A stretch of DNA of 64,000 bases from Halichoerus grypus (lineage: Eukaryota > Chordata > Mammalia > Carnivora > Phocidae). Position 1 is the stretch's first letter; each line of letters opens with the position of its first letter. Of this stretch, positions 10,300 to 22,400 are shown one piece after another. The stretch covers positions 12,119,033-12,183,032 of the forward strand of contig NC_135717.1 of NCBI RefSeq assembly GCF_964656455.1, in the 5' to 3' direction. Made by a program: the position numbers and the translations under genes. A model generated the notes under the pieces. The model made no database searches and was not told the DNA's origin. It saw only the letters and a program-made list of their open reading frames with translations.

Positions 10300-10858
10300 A
10301 AATTTGTTTCGCTTTTTAAATTCTTACATTTTTTAAAAATGGAGATATAATTGACATATTACATTGCGCTAGTATTAGGTGTCCAATATAATGATTTGAC
10401 ATATGTATATACTGTGAAATAATCACCACAGTAAGGTTAGTTAACATCCATCACCACACAGCTATAATTTTTTTCCTTGTGATGCAAATGTTTAAGATTG
10501 ACCCTCCTAGTAACTTTCAAATATACAATGCAGTATTGTTACCTATCGTTGCTATACTGTACATTACAACTCTGGGACTTACTTAATCTCATAACTGGAA
10601 GTTTGTACCTTTTGACCGCCTTCACCCGTTGTGCCCACCTCCCAGCCCCCACCTCTGGCAACCACCAATCTATTCTCTAGGTTTGTGAGTTTGTTGTTGT
10701 TTTTAGGTTCACATATAAGTGAGATAATACAGTATTTGTCTTTCTGCCTGACTTATTTCACTTAGTCTAACACCCTCAAGGTCCATCAATGTTGTAACAA
10801 ATGGCAGGATTTCCAACAGCTTTTCTTTTTATTCTGTTAGATAATATACTTTAAAAAC
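10300..10858 (-). mobile_element. Old L1 3'-end fragment
   Basis: Antisense of a mammalian L1 tail: 'gacatatgtatatactgtga', 'gttaacatccatcaccaca', 'ttttaggttcacatataagt', 'gtgagataatacagtatttg', 'aggtccatcaatgttgt'. Truncated and diverged. It sits inside the older L2 copy. Confidence 0.88.
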
Positions 10859-10869
10859 AAAGCTAATCC

Positions 10870-11060
10870 AGGGCATCTGGGTGGCTCAGTCGGTTAAGCA
10901 TCTGCCTTCAGCTCAGGTCATGATCCTGGGGTCCTGGGATTGAGCCCCACCCACGTCAGGCTCCTTGCTCAGTAAGGAATCTGCTTCTCCCTCTGCTCCT
11001 CCACCTGCTTTGTATGCTCTCTCTCTCTCAAATAAATAAATAAAATCTTAAAAAAAAAAA
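10870..11060 (+). mobile_element. Can-SINE with 11-bp TSD
   Basis: Head 'agggcatctgggtggctcag' to tail 'aaataaataaataaaatctt' plus A run. Target-site duplication 'aaagctaatcc' at 10859-10869 and 11061-11071 is exact. Confidence 0.96.
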
Positions 11061-12429
11061 AAAGCTAATCCTTAACATCTTTTTTTTTCAACTATGTCTG
11101 CCTTTCCTTGAAGCAATGGGATGCCTCATCTAACATGAGTGGAGAGTGCTGGGGCAAATTGTTGAGAATGAAATATCTCAGCACCAAATGGTCCATAAAG
11201 TATGTCCACCTGTGTGTCTCAAAGGCATAACAAAATGTTACATACTTTACATACTTAAAACTATGATCCTCCCCAGCTCCCAACCCCCCCCACACACACA
11301 CACATATCTAAATCTGCATCAACTCCAGTCTCCCTCAACCAGGAGAGTGGCTCTTCCATTCATTCAATTGCTTGGGTCACAAATCTCAGAAACAGCTCAA
11401 CCAACTCCTCCTTCTCAACCACCACCTCCAATGGGGAACCAGATCTTGCTCATTCTGTTCTGTCCCCTCCCCAGTTATCTCTCCCCTGTGTCCACTTCTC
11501 TCCATCTCCCCTCTACTGTCTACTAGCCATCATTATCTCTTCTCTGAATTGCTGCAATAATCTTCCAACTGATCCCCCTGCTTCCACTCTTGCTTCTTTC
11601 CAATTCCATCCCCACACAGCAGCCTGAGAGATCTGACAAGTCCATCAGGACCTGCAGACATCTTACTCTATATCCTTTCAATGGTTTCCCATTACACTTG
11701 CCATAAAATACAAAATGCTTGACATGGCCTCCAAGGTTCCACATGTTCTGTCTTCTGCCTCCCTCTTTGGACTTACAGCAAGCTACTTTGCTCCCCAAGC
11801 TCCAATACTGACCTTCCCATGGCCTCTGAATACTCCATGCTTCCTCCCTCTGAGCCTTCACACACGCAGATCCTTTATCTCCCCAACACCCATTCCTTTG
11901 CCTTCTACTCAACTTTCTACCTGAGATTCCTCAAAGGGGCTTTTCCTGAACTTTTCGATCCAAATTAAGTCCCCAAGTTACTCTCACAGCTCCTGTTTCT
12001 TTTCCTTCATATCAGTGATTGTTCTTTGTGATTCTAAAGTCATCCATGAGATTTACCTATTGAATACTTCCATTCCCATAGAATTAAGGGCAGGGACCAT
12101 GGCTGTTTTGCTCATTGGCTAGCACAATCCCTAGTGTACAGTTAGAGACTCATTATCTGCTGAATAAATAAATGAATGAATTGTCTAGGACAGGTAGAAT
12201 AATAAAGCAAAAAGGAAGAAGATAGAATCTCAGGGAAAAGTTTACATGTAAAGAGTAGTCAACGGAAAAGGAGTCAGCAAAGAAACAGAAAGATCAGGAA
12301 AGTGGTAGAATTGGAAGACAAAAGGATTTGGGATTTCTAAGGAACTATGACGTGGAAGACAGGGCATCGAGTTTTACTCTATGCCCCGGACAGAAAATGC
12401 CAGTGCTGGAAGGAACCACTGAGCTATTA

Positions 12430-13024
12430 CACGCTGCTGATACAAGCGTAAAATGATACGTGCACTGCTTGGCAATATGAAAGCTGAACATACGCATAAC
12501 TAGTGTACCCACAATTCTACTCCTCGGTTTTTGCCGAAAAGAAATGTGTGCACCCACAAAAACATGGACACGAATGTTACTGCAACACTATTAATTACGG
12601 TCAAAAACTTAGAAATGACCCAAATGCCCATCGACAGTAAAATGAACAAATTGTGATATATTTGTACAATGGAATACTACACAGCAATGAAGATGAATGA
12701 ATTACATGACACACAATGGGTGGGATGAATCTCACAAACGTATGGTTGTGCGAAAGTAGTCAGACATCAGAGAATGGATACTATATGATTCTATTCCCGT
12801 GAAGTTCAAAACCAGGCAAAACTAATCCACCGCGTTAGAAATCAGAATAGTGGTTTTCTTTAGGGAGATATGTAGTAACTGCGATGAAGCACAAATGGGG
12901 ATTTGGGAGATGGTCTGTTCTGGGATGTGACTACCAGGTGAGTTGAGTTTGCGACTACTCGCTTGACTCGCACTCATGATTTGTGCATTCTACGTTTGTT
13001 ATACTTCAATAACAGTTTACTTCA
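12430..13024 (+). mobile_element. Old L1 3' end
   Basis: Contains the L1 phrases 'atgacccaaatgcccatcg', 'tggaatactacacagcaatg', 'gaatggatactatatgattc' and 'gtttgttatacttcaataac' in sense order. 5'-truncated, diverged; split at its extreme 3' edge by the next SINE. Confidence 0.85.
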
Positions 13025-13230
13025 GGTGCCTGGGTGGCTCAGTTGGTTGAGCGACTGCCTTCGGCTCAGGTCATGATCCCAGGGTCCTGGGATTGAGTCC
13101 CACATCGGGCTCCCTGCTCAGCAGGGAGCCTGCTTCTCCCTCTGACCCTCCTCCCTCTCATGCTCTCTCTCTATCATTCTCTCTCTCAATAAATAAATAA
13201 AAATCCTTAAAAAAAATTACTTAAAAAAAG
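13025..13230 (+). mobile_element. Can-SINE with 11-bp TSD
   Basis: Head 'ggtgcctgggtggctcagtt', CT-rich body, tail 'caataaataaataaaaatcc' plus A-rich end. Target-site duplication 'agtttacttca' at 13014-13024 and 13231-13241. Confidence 0.96.
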
Positions 13231-13244
13231 AGTTTACTTCAAGA

Positions 13245-14079
13245 GACCACTTGGTAGTCTTCTATTGAAATTGCTTAGCAGTGCCTAAAATAGATCATCA
13301 CTGAATCTTTTCAGGAAATGGAAGTGATGGTGTGTATGCCTCTGAGGGTGTATGTATGTGTGGGTGTTGAACATTGAATACCCTTCAGGAATGCAGTCAG
13401 GTGAAAGGAAACATCAGATTTATTATGCTCTCTTAAATAACTTAGCTAGGTGCCATAGTGTTTCCAGAAAAGTTTCTCTAATCAAGGAGACTCAATCTAC
13501 TTGTATTGTTAGAAGGATCGTATGTATCCCCAACCTATACCACGTCTATCAAATTCCATTTTACCTTCTCCTTTTATTCGGTAAATCATTCAATCACTGA
13601 GCATTTTCTCTGCACCAATCCCTATGAGGAATATCAGGGATTCAGAGAAAACTCTATACATCTCCCCCTTCTTATCTCTATTCTTAGGGCCTGAGGAATT
13701 CAGCAGGGATGCTTGCCAAGAGCATCTAAGCCACGGGAACAGGATCTGGGGCAAGACCATGTGAGGCTTGCACCTAAAATAGCTGGAAATTGTATAATCA
13801 AAGGGGCAAGGGAAGCCAGAGTCCGGTGGGAGGGAGACTTGGTAGAAGGAATTAGAGACGGCAGACAAGCTGACCTCAGGAAACAGACGCTGAAGAGCTC
13901 AGGCACAGGTCAGGAAGTAGATGGAAAGATGGCCCAAGAGATCAGTGGAGAATCAAGAGCGTTGGCGGGTGGGATCCACACTGGGTGCATCGATAAGGAG
14001 TGCATTGTCTCCCAGAAATTGAAAAACAATACAAAACTGACCAAAAGTCTGGCTGCTTTGTGTTATCACCATGCACCAG
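13245..14079. other. Unassigned stretch, no gene supported
   Basis: A 159-codon plus frame runs through 13713-14192, the longest in the window, but it shows no domain, no signal sequence and an unremarkable Lys/Arg/Gly-rich composition. I do not call it a gene. Confidence 0.45.
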
Positions 14080-14500
14080 CAGTCTTAAAAAAAATGTTAG
14101 TAAAATATTCTTGCCTAAGAAGGCTCGTTACAGGAGTGTTGTTAAGAGTGACAAACTGGGAACAGCCCAAGGGTCCCTCACCTGAAAAATAGATGAGTGG
14201 GTCTAAGTGTATTCGTCCTGGGGAACACTGCCCAGCAGGGAAAGCCTATCAGCCAGCACTCTCTGTACCAGCTTCGGCAAGTCCAAAGCATAATTACTAG
14301 CTGCATCGTAGCCAAATGCCACTTAACACAAAGTTTCAAAATACACAAAACAAGAGTTGTGTATGGATCATTATAAAAGCCCGCTAAGTGCATCGCATGA
14401 CCAACATGGGGGAGAATGGAGACCCCTGGAGGTGGGGAGAAAGGAAAGCAATCAGAAAGAGTACAAAGGACATTGTTTTTTGTAATTTTTTTTAAGCCCA
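14080..14500 (+). mobile_element. Strongly diverged L1 3'-end fragment
   Basis: Word order 'gacaaactgggaacagccca', 'gggtccctcacctgaaaaat', later 'aaaggacattgttttttgta' resembles the 'aaattggaaacaacctaaat' and terminal parts of old L1 tails. Heavily decayed, so the assignment is tentative. Confidence 0.5.
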
Positions 14501-16975
14501 GAGGTGGAAATGACAAGATCATTATTTTTATTATCTGTTCTTTTTCAGCGTGTCAGAAGTATCTCATAATACAAAGAAAAAGATTTCGACCCCCACCCCC
14601 AAGAATCCTCCTGCCTGCCAGGGAGGGCTGTGTCGGCCTGACGCTTCATCTGCCGGTGCAGGTGAATGATTCAGGAAAAAAAAAAAAAGCTGACATATGT
14701 GAAGGTACCAAGAGCCCATTGCTGTTGGTGGCATGAGATGGGCAAAGGGCCAGGTGCAAAAAAGTCTGGCTTTCTGGGGAAGAGGCTCTTGCAGTATGTT
14801 ACCGGAAGACAAGACTACATGTTCTTAATGCTGACGGAGGGTAAAAAGGTTACCGTCCATGTGATCATCTGCTCCCAAACACCAGGTCCAAACCTTGTCA
14901 CACATAAGCAGGCAGGGATGACTCAACTCTAAACAGCTCTAAATCCGGGAAATAACGTGCCCGTTATAACCAGGCACCGTGACATTTTGGAATATGTGTT
15001 GGTAAGGCTCTCCATGTTAAGTAGCTTTACAAGTTGTTATTAGAATCACGTTAGCGCAGTGCTCCAGCAAACGTCCCACGTACACAGATGATTCTTTCCA
15101 AGAAACCTATTGGTTTGCTTTTCTTCTCTTTTCCTTCTGAATAGCAGCTGACAGACAAAGGGGAGCTGGCCTGGGCCTTTGATGCCAATGCCAATGGAAC
15201 AATAGCCCTGCTTGTGGCAATCACCCTCTTTGTTCAGCCAGGAGAATGCTGGGGCTGTTGCTCATTGGGTCTCGTGTACGTGGGTGGCCAGAGCAAGGTG
15301 CATTTGGCAGCCAGATGTAGATTCTGGGTGGTATGAGCTGACTGTCCACATAGCTACAGCTTGGGACTTGGCTGGAACTCCCCCTGACCAGTGCAATCAG
15401 AGAGACCAGATGGACTCGCCTTCTCTTCCTTTGAAGATGGTCCTTTATTTAGCTACAGGGAAGAAGCAGCCAACCATCTGACCTGGAAAGCATTCGCGGG
15501 CAGCCTGGTTCTTGTCGTGCACATCTAAGAGAAAGGGAAAGTGCACTGTTGAAAGGAAAATTTAGGGACAGCCTTTGCAAGCCACGGAGGAGTTTGCAAA
15601 ATCACACGTACAAATGGGCACCAGAGGTTCAATTAACCAGTGGGAGCGCCCCATTTATTTTCCTGGGGCCGTTCCATTTTGAAGGCAGATGACACTTCAG
15701 GGAATTTGTCACCATTTCTAGGGGCTTCTGGGCTGATGCTGCAACGGATGTAATGGCTACTACCGCCACCAGAGTGCTCCTCCCTCTAGACCACTCTCCT
15801 TAGAAGGGCAATCTGGACATGGCTGGTGGGCTGGGGCACAGGGACTTTGCTTGCCATGCCTATTGGAGCTGCTATCAGGTGGAGGTACTGAGTTATCATC
15901 ACAGTCCCATGGGGACCCAGTTGTGGCCAAGGTGAGCTGCAGCATAGGCTCTCTGGCCCTGCCCACGCTGGGTCACAGGGTTCCTCTAAAATGCAGCTAG
16001 AGATCGGTCCTCCCAAGTAACAAGTCCTTGGGGAATCCACCAACCAACCACCTTGTGCTTTGGGCTCTATCCTTCTAGTCCGGTTTCCACACTGTAGCTT
16101 CACACTCTCTCTGGCTAACCCCTTTTGGATAGTCTACCTAGTTGGATGGTATTCCAACTTTGGATGAGGGTTTTATCCCTAAACACAAACTCTTTGCCCA
16201 CAGAGCCTGCTCTGGGATCTGGCTCATCAGACACTTGGGCTGGAGGTGGGAGCACAGGGCCACTGTGCACAGTTGTACCATTTGTTCACTGCACAAAGTC
16301 TTCCAGCCAGGATGGTGAATGGAGGCTGAAATCAGGTGCTATGGACTTTTACCATCTCCACTTCATCAGCACCTAGTGGGTACAAATGCCAGTGCTTGCT
16401 ACTTTCTGTTGCCCCTGCTTAGACCAGTACACCTCTTTTGTTGAAGAGCTGTTACCCTCTTAGCTTCGACCTCATAGTTCTAGTGGGAGCTGCCCATCTT
16501 AGTTCCCAAGTACCCAAACACCCCAGCCTCAGGGGTGGATGCATGGCACAAGCTGGGACAATCAGAGTCCTTCCCAAAGGTTTTCAGCTAAGGGAAAAGG
16601 GTCTTTTTGCAATGGAGGTCACAGTGGGGGAATGTGAGTCCGGAAGCACCAGGAGCTGAATTTCCCACCATGTGGAAGAAACTGGGGTACGGTAAGGGAT
16701 AATGAAGCCAACAGGTAAGGAGACGGAGAGGCAAGAAATGGAGAGTCCTCTATAGGCCCTGGAGTCCTGACTCAGGGCATCGCTGAGACCAGTCGCACAA
16801 TCCTCCATACCAACACCGCCTTCTCCCAGTCGTCTTTCATAAGCCAAAAAATCCTCTCTGGGCTTCATCTGGTCTGTCCCGTTTCTATCGCTTGCAACCA
16901 AGAGAGGTCTGCCAGACACAGTACGCAGTAAAGGTCTCCTTAAATACCAACGCTGCTGGGAAAAACAAAAAAACA
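14501..16975. other. Unassigned 2.5-kb stretch
   Basis: No recognised repeat and no gene I can support. Frames up to 130 codons (minus, 16584-16976) overlap others in all phases and have no domain. It could be unique non-coding sequence or an old unrecognised element. Confidence 0.45.
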
Positions 16976-17205
16976 ACTAACATTTGTTGAAGGTCTAATA
17001 TGTGCCCACCATGAGCTCGATGCTTTTACCTATTATATCATTTTAATTCTCTTACAAACCAGCAGTAGGGAATACTAATCTCCTTGCTTTTCAGATGAAG
17101 ACACTGAGGCACAAAGTGCCTCATTACAACATTACAATGTTGTTCCTCAAACATTACATGGTTGAGGAACTTTCCCAAACTCACATAACCTAGAAAGCTT
17201 CTAGA
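16976..17205 (-). mobile_element. MIR
   Basis: Antisense MIR: 'aacatttgttgaaggtctaa', 'tgtgcccaccatgagctcga', 'cttttcagatgaagacactg', 'aggaactttcccaaactcac'. An imperfect extra segment rich in 'acattaca' lies at 17125-17160, inside the element. Confidence 0.83.
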
Positions 17206-18303
17206 AAGTTCATTCTTTTCTATAAAATGGGGAACAGAAAGCTTTGAAATATGCATTACCATCTTATGAAAGGGACTTCCCCATGGAGATAGCCTCAGTA
17301 TCAATCATGCTAGAAATTCCAGATATCACATTTTATTTATCAGGTGTTGAACGTTCAAGTTGTTTCCACATTTTGACTACCATGAATAATGCTACTCTTA
17401 ACATTCCTGGACAAGTTTTTGTGTGAACATAAGCTTTTAATTCTCTTGGGTATATATCTACCAGTGGAACAGCTGGGTTTTATGGTAACTCTATGTTTAA
17501 CTTTTTGAGCACCTGCCAGACTGTTGTCAGAGTGTCTACACCGTTTTATATTGCCACTAGCAATGGGTGAGGGTTCCGGATTCTCCACATCCTCACTGAA
17601 ACTTGGGATGACCTGTCTTTTATTATAACCATGCTAGTAGCTGGGAAGTAGTCTTGGATTACTTAGGTTTTGACTTGCATTTCCCTGGTGGATAATGATG
17701 TCGGGTATCTTTTTATGTGCTTATTGGTCATTCGTATATCTTCTTTGTAAAAATATCTTTTTTCCTTGGGTTACTTGTCCTTGCATATTGAATTGTCTGA
17801 GTTCTGTGTATGTTCTAGATAAAAGTCCCTTATAAGTACGTGATTTGCAAATATTTTCTCCCTTTGGATTGTCCTCACACTTTTTTGATAGTGTCCTTTG
17901 AAGCATAAAAGTTTTTAATTTTCAAGTCCTATTTATCTATTTTTTTTTCTTTTATTGCTTTTGCTTTTGGTGCCATGCCTAAGAAACTTCGTCTAGCCCA
18001 CGATCATACACTTACTCTTTTATTGTCCTCTAAGCGTTTTATAGTTTTTGCTCTTACGTTTAGATCTATGATTTTTTGTGAGTTGACTGTGGCATATGTG
18101 TGAGGAAGGGCTCCCACTTTATTCTTTTACATGTAGATATCCAGTCGTCCCATCACCATTGCTGAAAAGACTAGTCTTTCCTTACTCAACTACCTAGGCA
18201 CCTTTCAAAATCAATTGACGATAAAAGTTAAAAGAGTTTATCTCTGGATTCAGTTCTATTCCATGATCTCTAAGTCTATTCTTATGCCAGTACCACACTA
18301 TCT

Positions 18304-18495
18304 TTTTTTTTTAAGATTTTATTTGTTTGCGAGAGAGAGAATGAGAGACAGAGAGCATGAGAGGGAGGAGGGTCAGAGGGAGAAGCAGACTCCCCGCTGA
18401 GCAGGGAGCCCGATGTGGGACTCGATCCCGGGACTCCAGGATCATGACCTGAGCCGAAGGCAGTCGCTTAACCAACTGAGCCACCCAGGTGCCCC
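18304..18495 (-). mobile_element. Can-SINE with perfect 15-bp TSD
   Basis: Starts with a T run and 'aagattttatttgtttgcga', ends 'ccacccaggtgcccc'. Exact target-site duplication 'agtaccacactatct' at 18289-18303 and 18496-18510. Nested in the L1. Confidence 0.97.
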
Positions 18496-18571
18496 AGTAC
18501 CACACTATCTTGATTACTGCAGCTATTTTGTAAGTTTTGAAATGAGGAAGTGTGACTCCTCCAAATGTGTT

Positions 18572-18771
18572 TTTTTTTTTTTTTTTTAAGATTTTATTTA
18601 TTTATTTGAGAGAGAGAGCATGAGCGCAAGTCGTGGGAGAGAATCAGAGGGAGAGGGAGAAGCAGGCTCCTCGCCAAGCAGGGAGCCCAGTGCGGGGCTC
18701 AATCCCAGGACCCCGGGATCATGACCTGAGCTGAAGGCAGACGCTTAACCGACTGAGCCACCCAGGCGCCC
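18572..18771 (-). mobile_element. Can-SINE with 13-bp TSD
   Basis: T-rich start, 'aagattttatttatttattt', ends 'ccacccaggcgcc'. Target-site duplication 'ctccaaatgtgtt' at 18559-18571 and 18772-18784. Nested in the L1. Confidence 0.96.
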
Positions 18772-18998
18772 CTCCAAATGTGTTCTTTTTTAAGATTGTT
18801 TTTGGCCATTGTGGGTCCCTTGCATTTCCATATGAATTTTAGCCATGACTTGTTAATTTCTACAAAAGGAAGCTGGGCTTTTGGAAGGGTTTGCCTTGAA
18901 TCTGTTGATCATTTTGGGGAGTGTTGCCATCCTAACTATATTGTCTTTCAATCCATGAACACAGAGATCTTTCCATTTATTGATCTTCTTTAATTTTT

Positions 18999-19197
18999 TT
19001 TTTTTTTTAAGATTTTATTTATTTATTTGACAGAGAGAGAGAGATAGCTAGAGCAGGAACACAAGCAGGGGGAGTGGGAGAGGGAGAAGCAGGCTTCCTG
19101 CCAAGCAGGGAGCCCGATGTGGGACTCCATCCCAGGACACTAGGACCATGACCTGAGCCGAAGGCAGACGCTTAACGACTGAGCCACCCAGGCACCC
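18999..19197 (-). mobile_element. Can-SINE with T-rich TSD
   Basis: T run plus 'aagattttatttatttattt' through 'gagccacccaggcaccc'. Duplicated flank 'tgatcttctttaatttttt' at about 18981 and 19198; its junction with the T run is ambiguous by a few bases. Confidence 0.95.
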
Positions 19198-19764
19198 TGA
19201 TCTTCTTTAATTTTTTCATGGAAGTTTTATAGTTTCAACATACAAGTCTTGCATTTCTTTTTTAAATTTATTCCTAAGCATTTTATTCTTTTTGATGCTC
19301 ATGTAAGTAGAATTATTTTCTTAATTTTATTTTGAATTGTTCATTGCTACTGTATAGAATATAACTGATGTTTTGTGTATGGATCTTGTACCATGTAACC
19401 TTGATGAACTGCCTTATTAACTCCAATAGTTTGTGTGTGTGTGTATTCCTTAGGATTTTTTATATATAAAATCATGTCATCTGCAAGCAGAGGTAATTTT
19501 ACTTCTTTCTTTTCAATGGATGTATTTTATTTCTTTTTCTTGACTAATTGCCCTGGCTGGAACCTCCAGTACTACGTTGAATGCAAGTGGTGAGAGCAAA
19601 CATCCTTGTCTTACTCTGATCTTAAAGTGAAAGCTCTCAAACTTTCACCATTAAGTATGTTAGCTATGGGTTTTTTGTACTTTATACACCTCATCAGGTT
19701 GAGCAAGTACCCTCCTATTCCTTGTTTGTGAAATGTTTGTACCATGAAGGGGTGTTAAATTTTT

Positions 19765-19970
19765 TTTTAAGATTTATTTATTTATTTGAGAGAGAGAGAA
19801 AAAGCATGAGTGGGGGGAGGGGCAGAGGGCGAGGGAGAGAGAGAATCCTCAAGCAGACTCCCCGCTGAGCATGGAGCCCATCATGGGGCTTGATCCTAGG
19901 ACCCTGAGATCATGACCTGAGCCTAAATCAGGAGTCAGATGCCTCACTGACTGAACCACTCAGGTGCCCC
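19765..19970 (-). mobile_element. Can-SINE, older subtype
   Basis: T-rich start, 'aagatttatttatttatttg', ends 'ccactcaggtgcccc'. Flank 'tgttaaatttttt' repeated at 19753 and 19971. It carries the 'agtcagatgcctcactg' variant typical of a more diverged copy. Confidence 0.93.
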
Positions 19971-20438
19971 TGTTAAATTTTTTTCAAATACTTATTCTGT
20001 GTCTATTAAGATGGTTGTAGTTATTGTTATTTTTATTATAGAATATTACAGTGATTGATGTTTGGATGTTAAACCAATTTTTCATTCCTGGGACAAATCC
20101 TAGTCGGTCATGATGTACAATCACTTTTTTGTGTCCCTGGAATTGATTTTCTAGTATATGTTTAAGGATTTCTGTGTCTGTATTCATGACAGAGAGAGGC
20201 CAAGCAATAGTTTTCTTTACTTGCATTGTCTTTGCCTGGTTTGGGGTAAGGTTAATACTGACCTCACAGAATAAGCTTTAAGTATTTTTAGTTAAGTATT
20301 CCCTTGTGCCTATGTTTTGGAAATATTTGTGAAGAATTGATATTAATTGTTCTTTAAATGTTTGATAGAATTCAGAAGTGACATCATCTGAGCCTGGGCT
20401 TTTCTCTGTGAAAAGTTATTAAATTACTAATTTCATCT

Positions 20439-20637
20439 TTTTTAAATTTATTTATTTTGAGAGAGAGAGAGCATGCAAGCAGGGGAAGGGGTAGATGTGA
20501 GGGAGAGAGAGAATCACAAGCAGACGCCACACCAAGTGCAGAGCCCAATGCAGGGCTCGATCTCACAACCCCAAGATCATGACCTGAGCCAAAAGCAAGA
20601 GTCTGACGCTTAAGCAACTGAGCCGCCCAGGTGCCCC
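20439..20637 (-). mobile_element. Can-SINE, older subtype
   Basis: 'aaatttatttattttgagag' start and 'gagccgcccaggtgcccc' end. Duplicated flank 'actaatttcatct' (20426-20438) versus 'actgatttcatct' (20638-20650), one mismatch. Confidence 0.93.
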
Positions 20638-21205
20638 ACTGATTTCATCTCTTTATCTGTTACAGGTCTATTCAGATTTTCTAGTTCTTCTTCAGTCAAT
20701 TTTGGTGTTTGTGTTTTTCCAGAAATTTATCTATTTTATCTAAGTTACCTAATTCGTTAGTATATAGCTGATCATAGTATTCCCCTATAATCCTTTTTAT
20801 TCCTCTAAGGTAACTAGTGATGTTTCTTTTTTTGTTCCTGATTTTAGTAATTTGAGCCTCCCCCACCGCCGCCACCCAGTCACTCTAATTAGAGGTTTAC
20901 CAATTTTATTGATCTTTTTAAAGAATCAGCTTTTGGTTTTTTTGATTCTATCATTTTTCTATTTTCAATTTCATGAATCTCCACTCTGATCTTTATTACT
21001 TTCTTCCTTCTCTTTGCTTTTGGTTTCGTTTCTTTTTTTCTTCCAGTGTCTTAAGATGGATGTTTGGGTTATTGATTTGAGATCATTCTTCTTTTTAAAT
21101 ACAGGTATTTACAACTGTAAATTTAGCTCTGAGCACTGCTTTAGCTTCATCCCACAAGTTTCAGTATGTTGTATCTTCATTTTCATTCCTCTCAATATAC
21201 TTTCT

Positions 21206-21322
21206 TTTTTTTTATTTTTAAGATTTTATTTTTAAGCAATCTCTACACCCAACCTAGGGCTTGAACTCATGACCCCAAGATCAAAAATTGCACACTCTAC
21301 TAACTGAGCCAGCCAGGCATTC
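21206..21322 (-). mobile_element. Short old-type tRNA-Lys SINE
   Basis: Reads 'ttttaagattttatttttaa', 'gcaatctctacacccaacc', 'gagccagccaggcattc'. The CT-rich body is absent, as in the other short copies. Flanks 'ctcaatatactttct' / 'ctcaatgtattttct'. Confidence 0.88.
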
Positions 21323-21375
21323 CTCAATGTATTTTCTCATTTCCCTTGTGATTTTTCTTCATTTAGGAGTGTGTT

Positions 21376-21573
21376 AGGGGCACCTGGGTGGCTCAGTTGG
21401 TTAAGTGTCTGCCTTCCGCTTGGGTCAAGATCCCGGGGTCCTGGGATTGAGCCCTGCATCGGGCTCCCTGCTCAGCAGGGGAGTTTGCTTGAGATTCTCT
21501 CTCTCCCTCTGTGCCCCCACTCATGCTCGCTCCCTCTCGCTCACTCTCTCTCAAATAAATAAATTTTTTAAAA
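21376..21573 (+). mobile_element. Can-SINE with 11-bp TSD
   Basis: Head 'aggggcacctgggtggctca', body, tail 'tcaaataaataaatttttta'. Exact duplication 'aggagtgtgtt' at 21365-21375 and 21574-21584. Opposite orientation to most SINEs in this L1. Confidence 0.96.
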
Positions 21574-22205
21574 AGGAGTGTGTTGTTTAATTTCCATGTA
21601 TTTTTGAACTTCCCCAATTTCTTTCTGTTACTTGTGTTATCTAATTTTACTCCATCATGATTGAAGAAAATATTTTTTTCATGATTTCAATGCTTTTAAA
21701 CTTTCTGAAGCTTTTTTATGACTTAGTATATGATCTATACTGGATCTATACTTGAGAAGAATATGTTTTGCTATTGTTGTGTAGAGTGTTCTATAGAAAT
21801 CTTTTCCCTCTAGTTGATTTATATTGTTGTTCAAGTCCTTTATTTCCTTGTTGAGTTTCTACTTCATTGTTCTGTCTGTTACTAAAAGTGGGGTATTGAA
21901 GTCCCCAATGATAATTATTGATTGTCTGTGTCTCTTTAGTTTTGTCAAGTTTTTGCTTCACGTGTTTTGGGGCTCTGTTTTTAGATGCATATATATACTT
22001 AACAATTGTTAAATCTTCCCAATGAATTGACCCTTTTATCATTCATTATAAAATGTTCCTCCTTATCTATAGTAACATTTTGTTTTCAAGACTCCTTTGT
22101 CTGTATTAGTATAACCACTCCAGCTTTCTTATACTTGCTGATATACCCTTTTCTATCCTTTTACTTTCAACCTCTTTGTATCTTTGGATCTAAATTATGT
22201 GTCCT

Positions 22206-22400
22206 GGGGCGCCTGGGTGGCTCAGTCGGTTGGGCCTCGGCCTTCGGCTCAGGTCATGATCCCAGGGTCCTGGGATCAAGCCCCGCATCCGGCTCCCTTG
22301 CTCAGTGGGCAGCCTGCTTCTCCCTCTCCCACTTCCCCCATTTGTGCTCTCTCTCTGTCAAATAAATAAATCTTTAAAAAAATAATAAAAAATTAAAAAA
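22206..22400 (+). mobile_element. Can-SINE, young type
   Basis: Head 'ggggcgcctgggtggctcag', 'gatcaagccccgcatccggc', tail 'caaataaataaatctttaaa' followed by an A/T-rich extension. I could not define a convincing target-site duplication. Confidence 0.95.

Larger units (their letters stand above)
9690..12190 (+). mobile_element. LINE-2 copy with reverse-transcriptase relic (interrupted)
   Basis: The open frame from 9693 encodes, near residues 62-107, 'DLLAAFDEVDYSLLLKI', close to the L2/CR1-clade reverse-transcriptase block 'LDLSAAFDTVDHSLLL'. Later pieces keep L2 order: 'gaattgctgcaataatcttc' (11545 on), 'caatggtttcccattacact', 'gagccttcacacacgca', and the terminal 'gcagggaccatggctgtttt ' followed by 'gctgaataaataaatgaatg'. 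Interrupted by a minus L1 tail (10300-10860) and a SINE (10870-11060). Pseudogenic; no intact ORF. Confidence 0.83.

Noticed and set aside
13713..14192. Longest open frame (159 codons, plus)
   Set aside because: No recognisable domain, shadowed by other frames, and its end runs into L1-like text. Length alone is compatible with chance in 64 kb.
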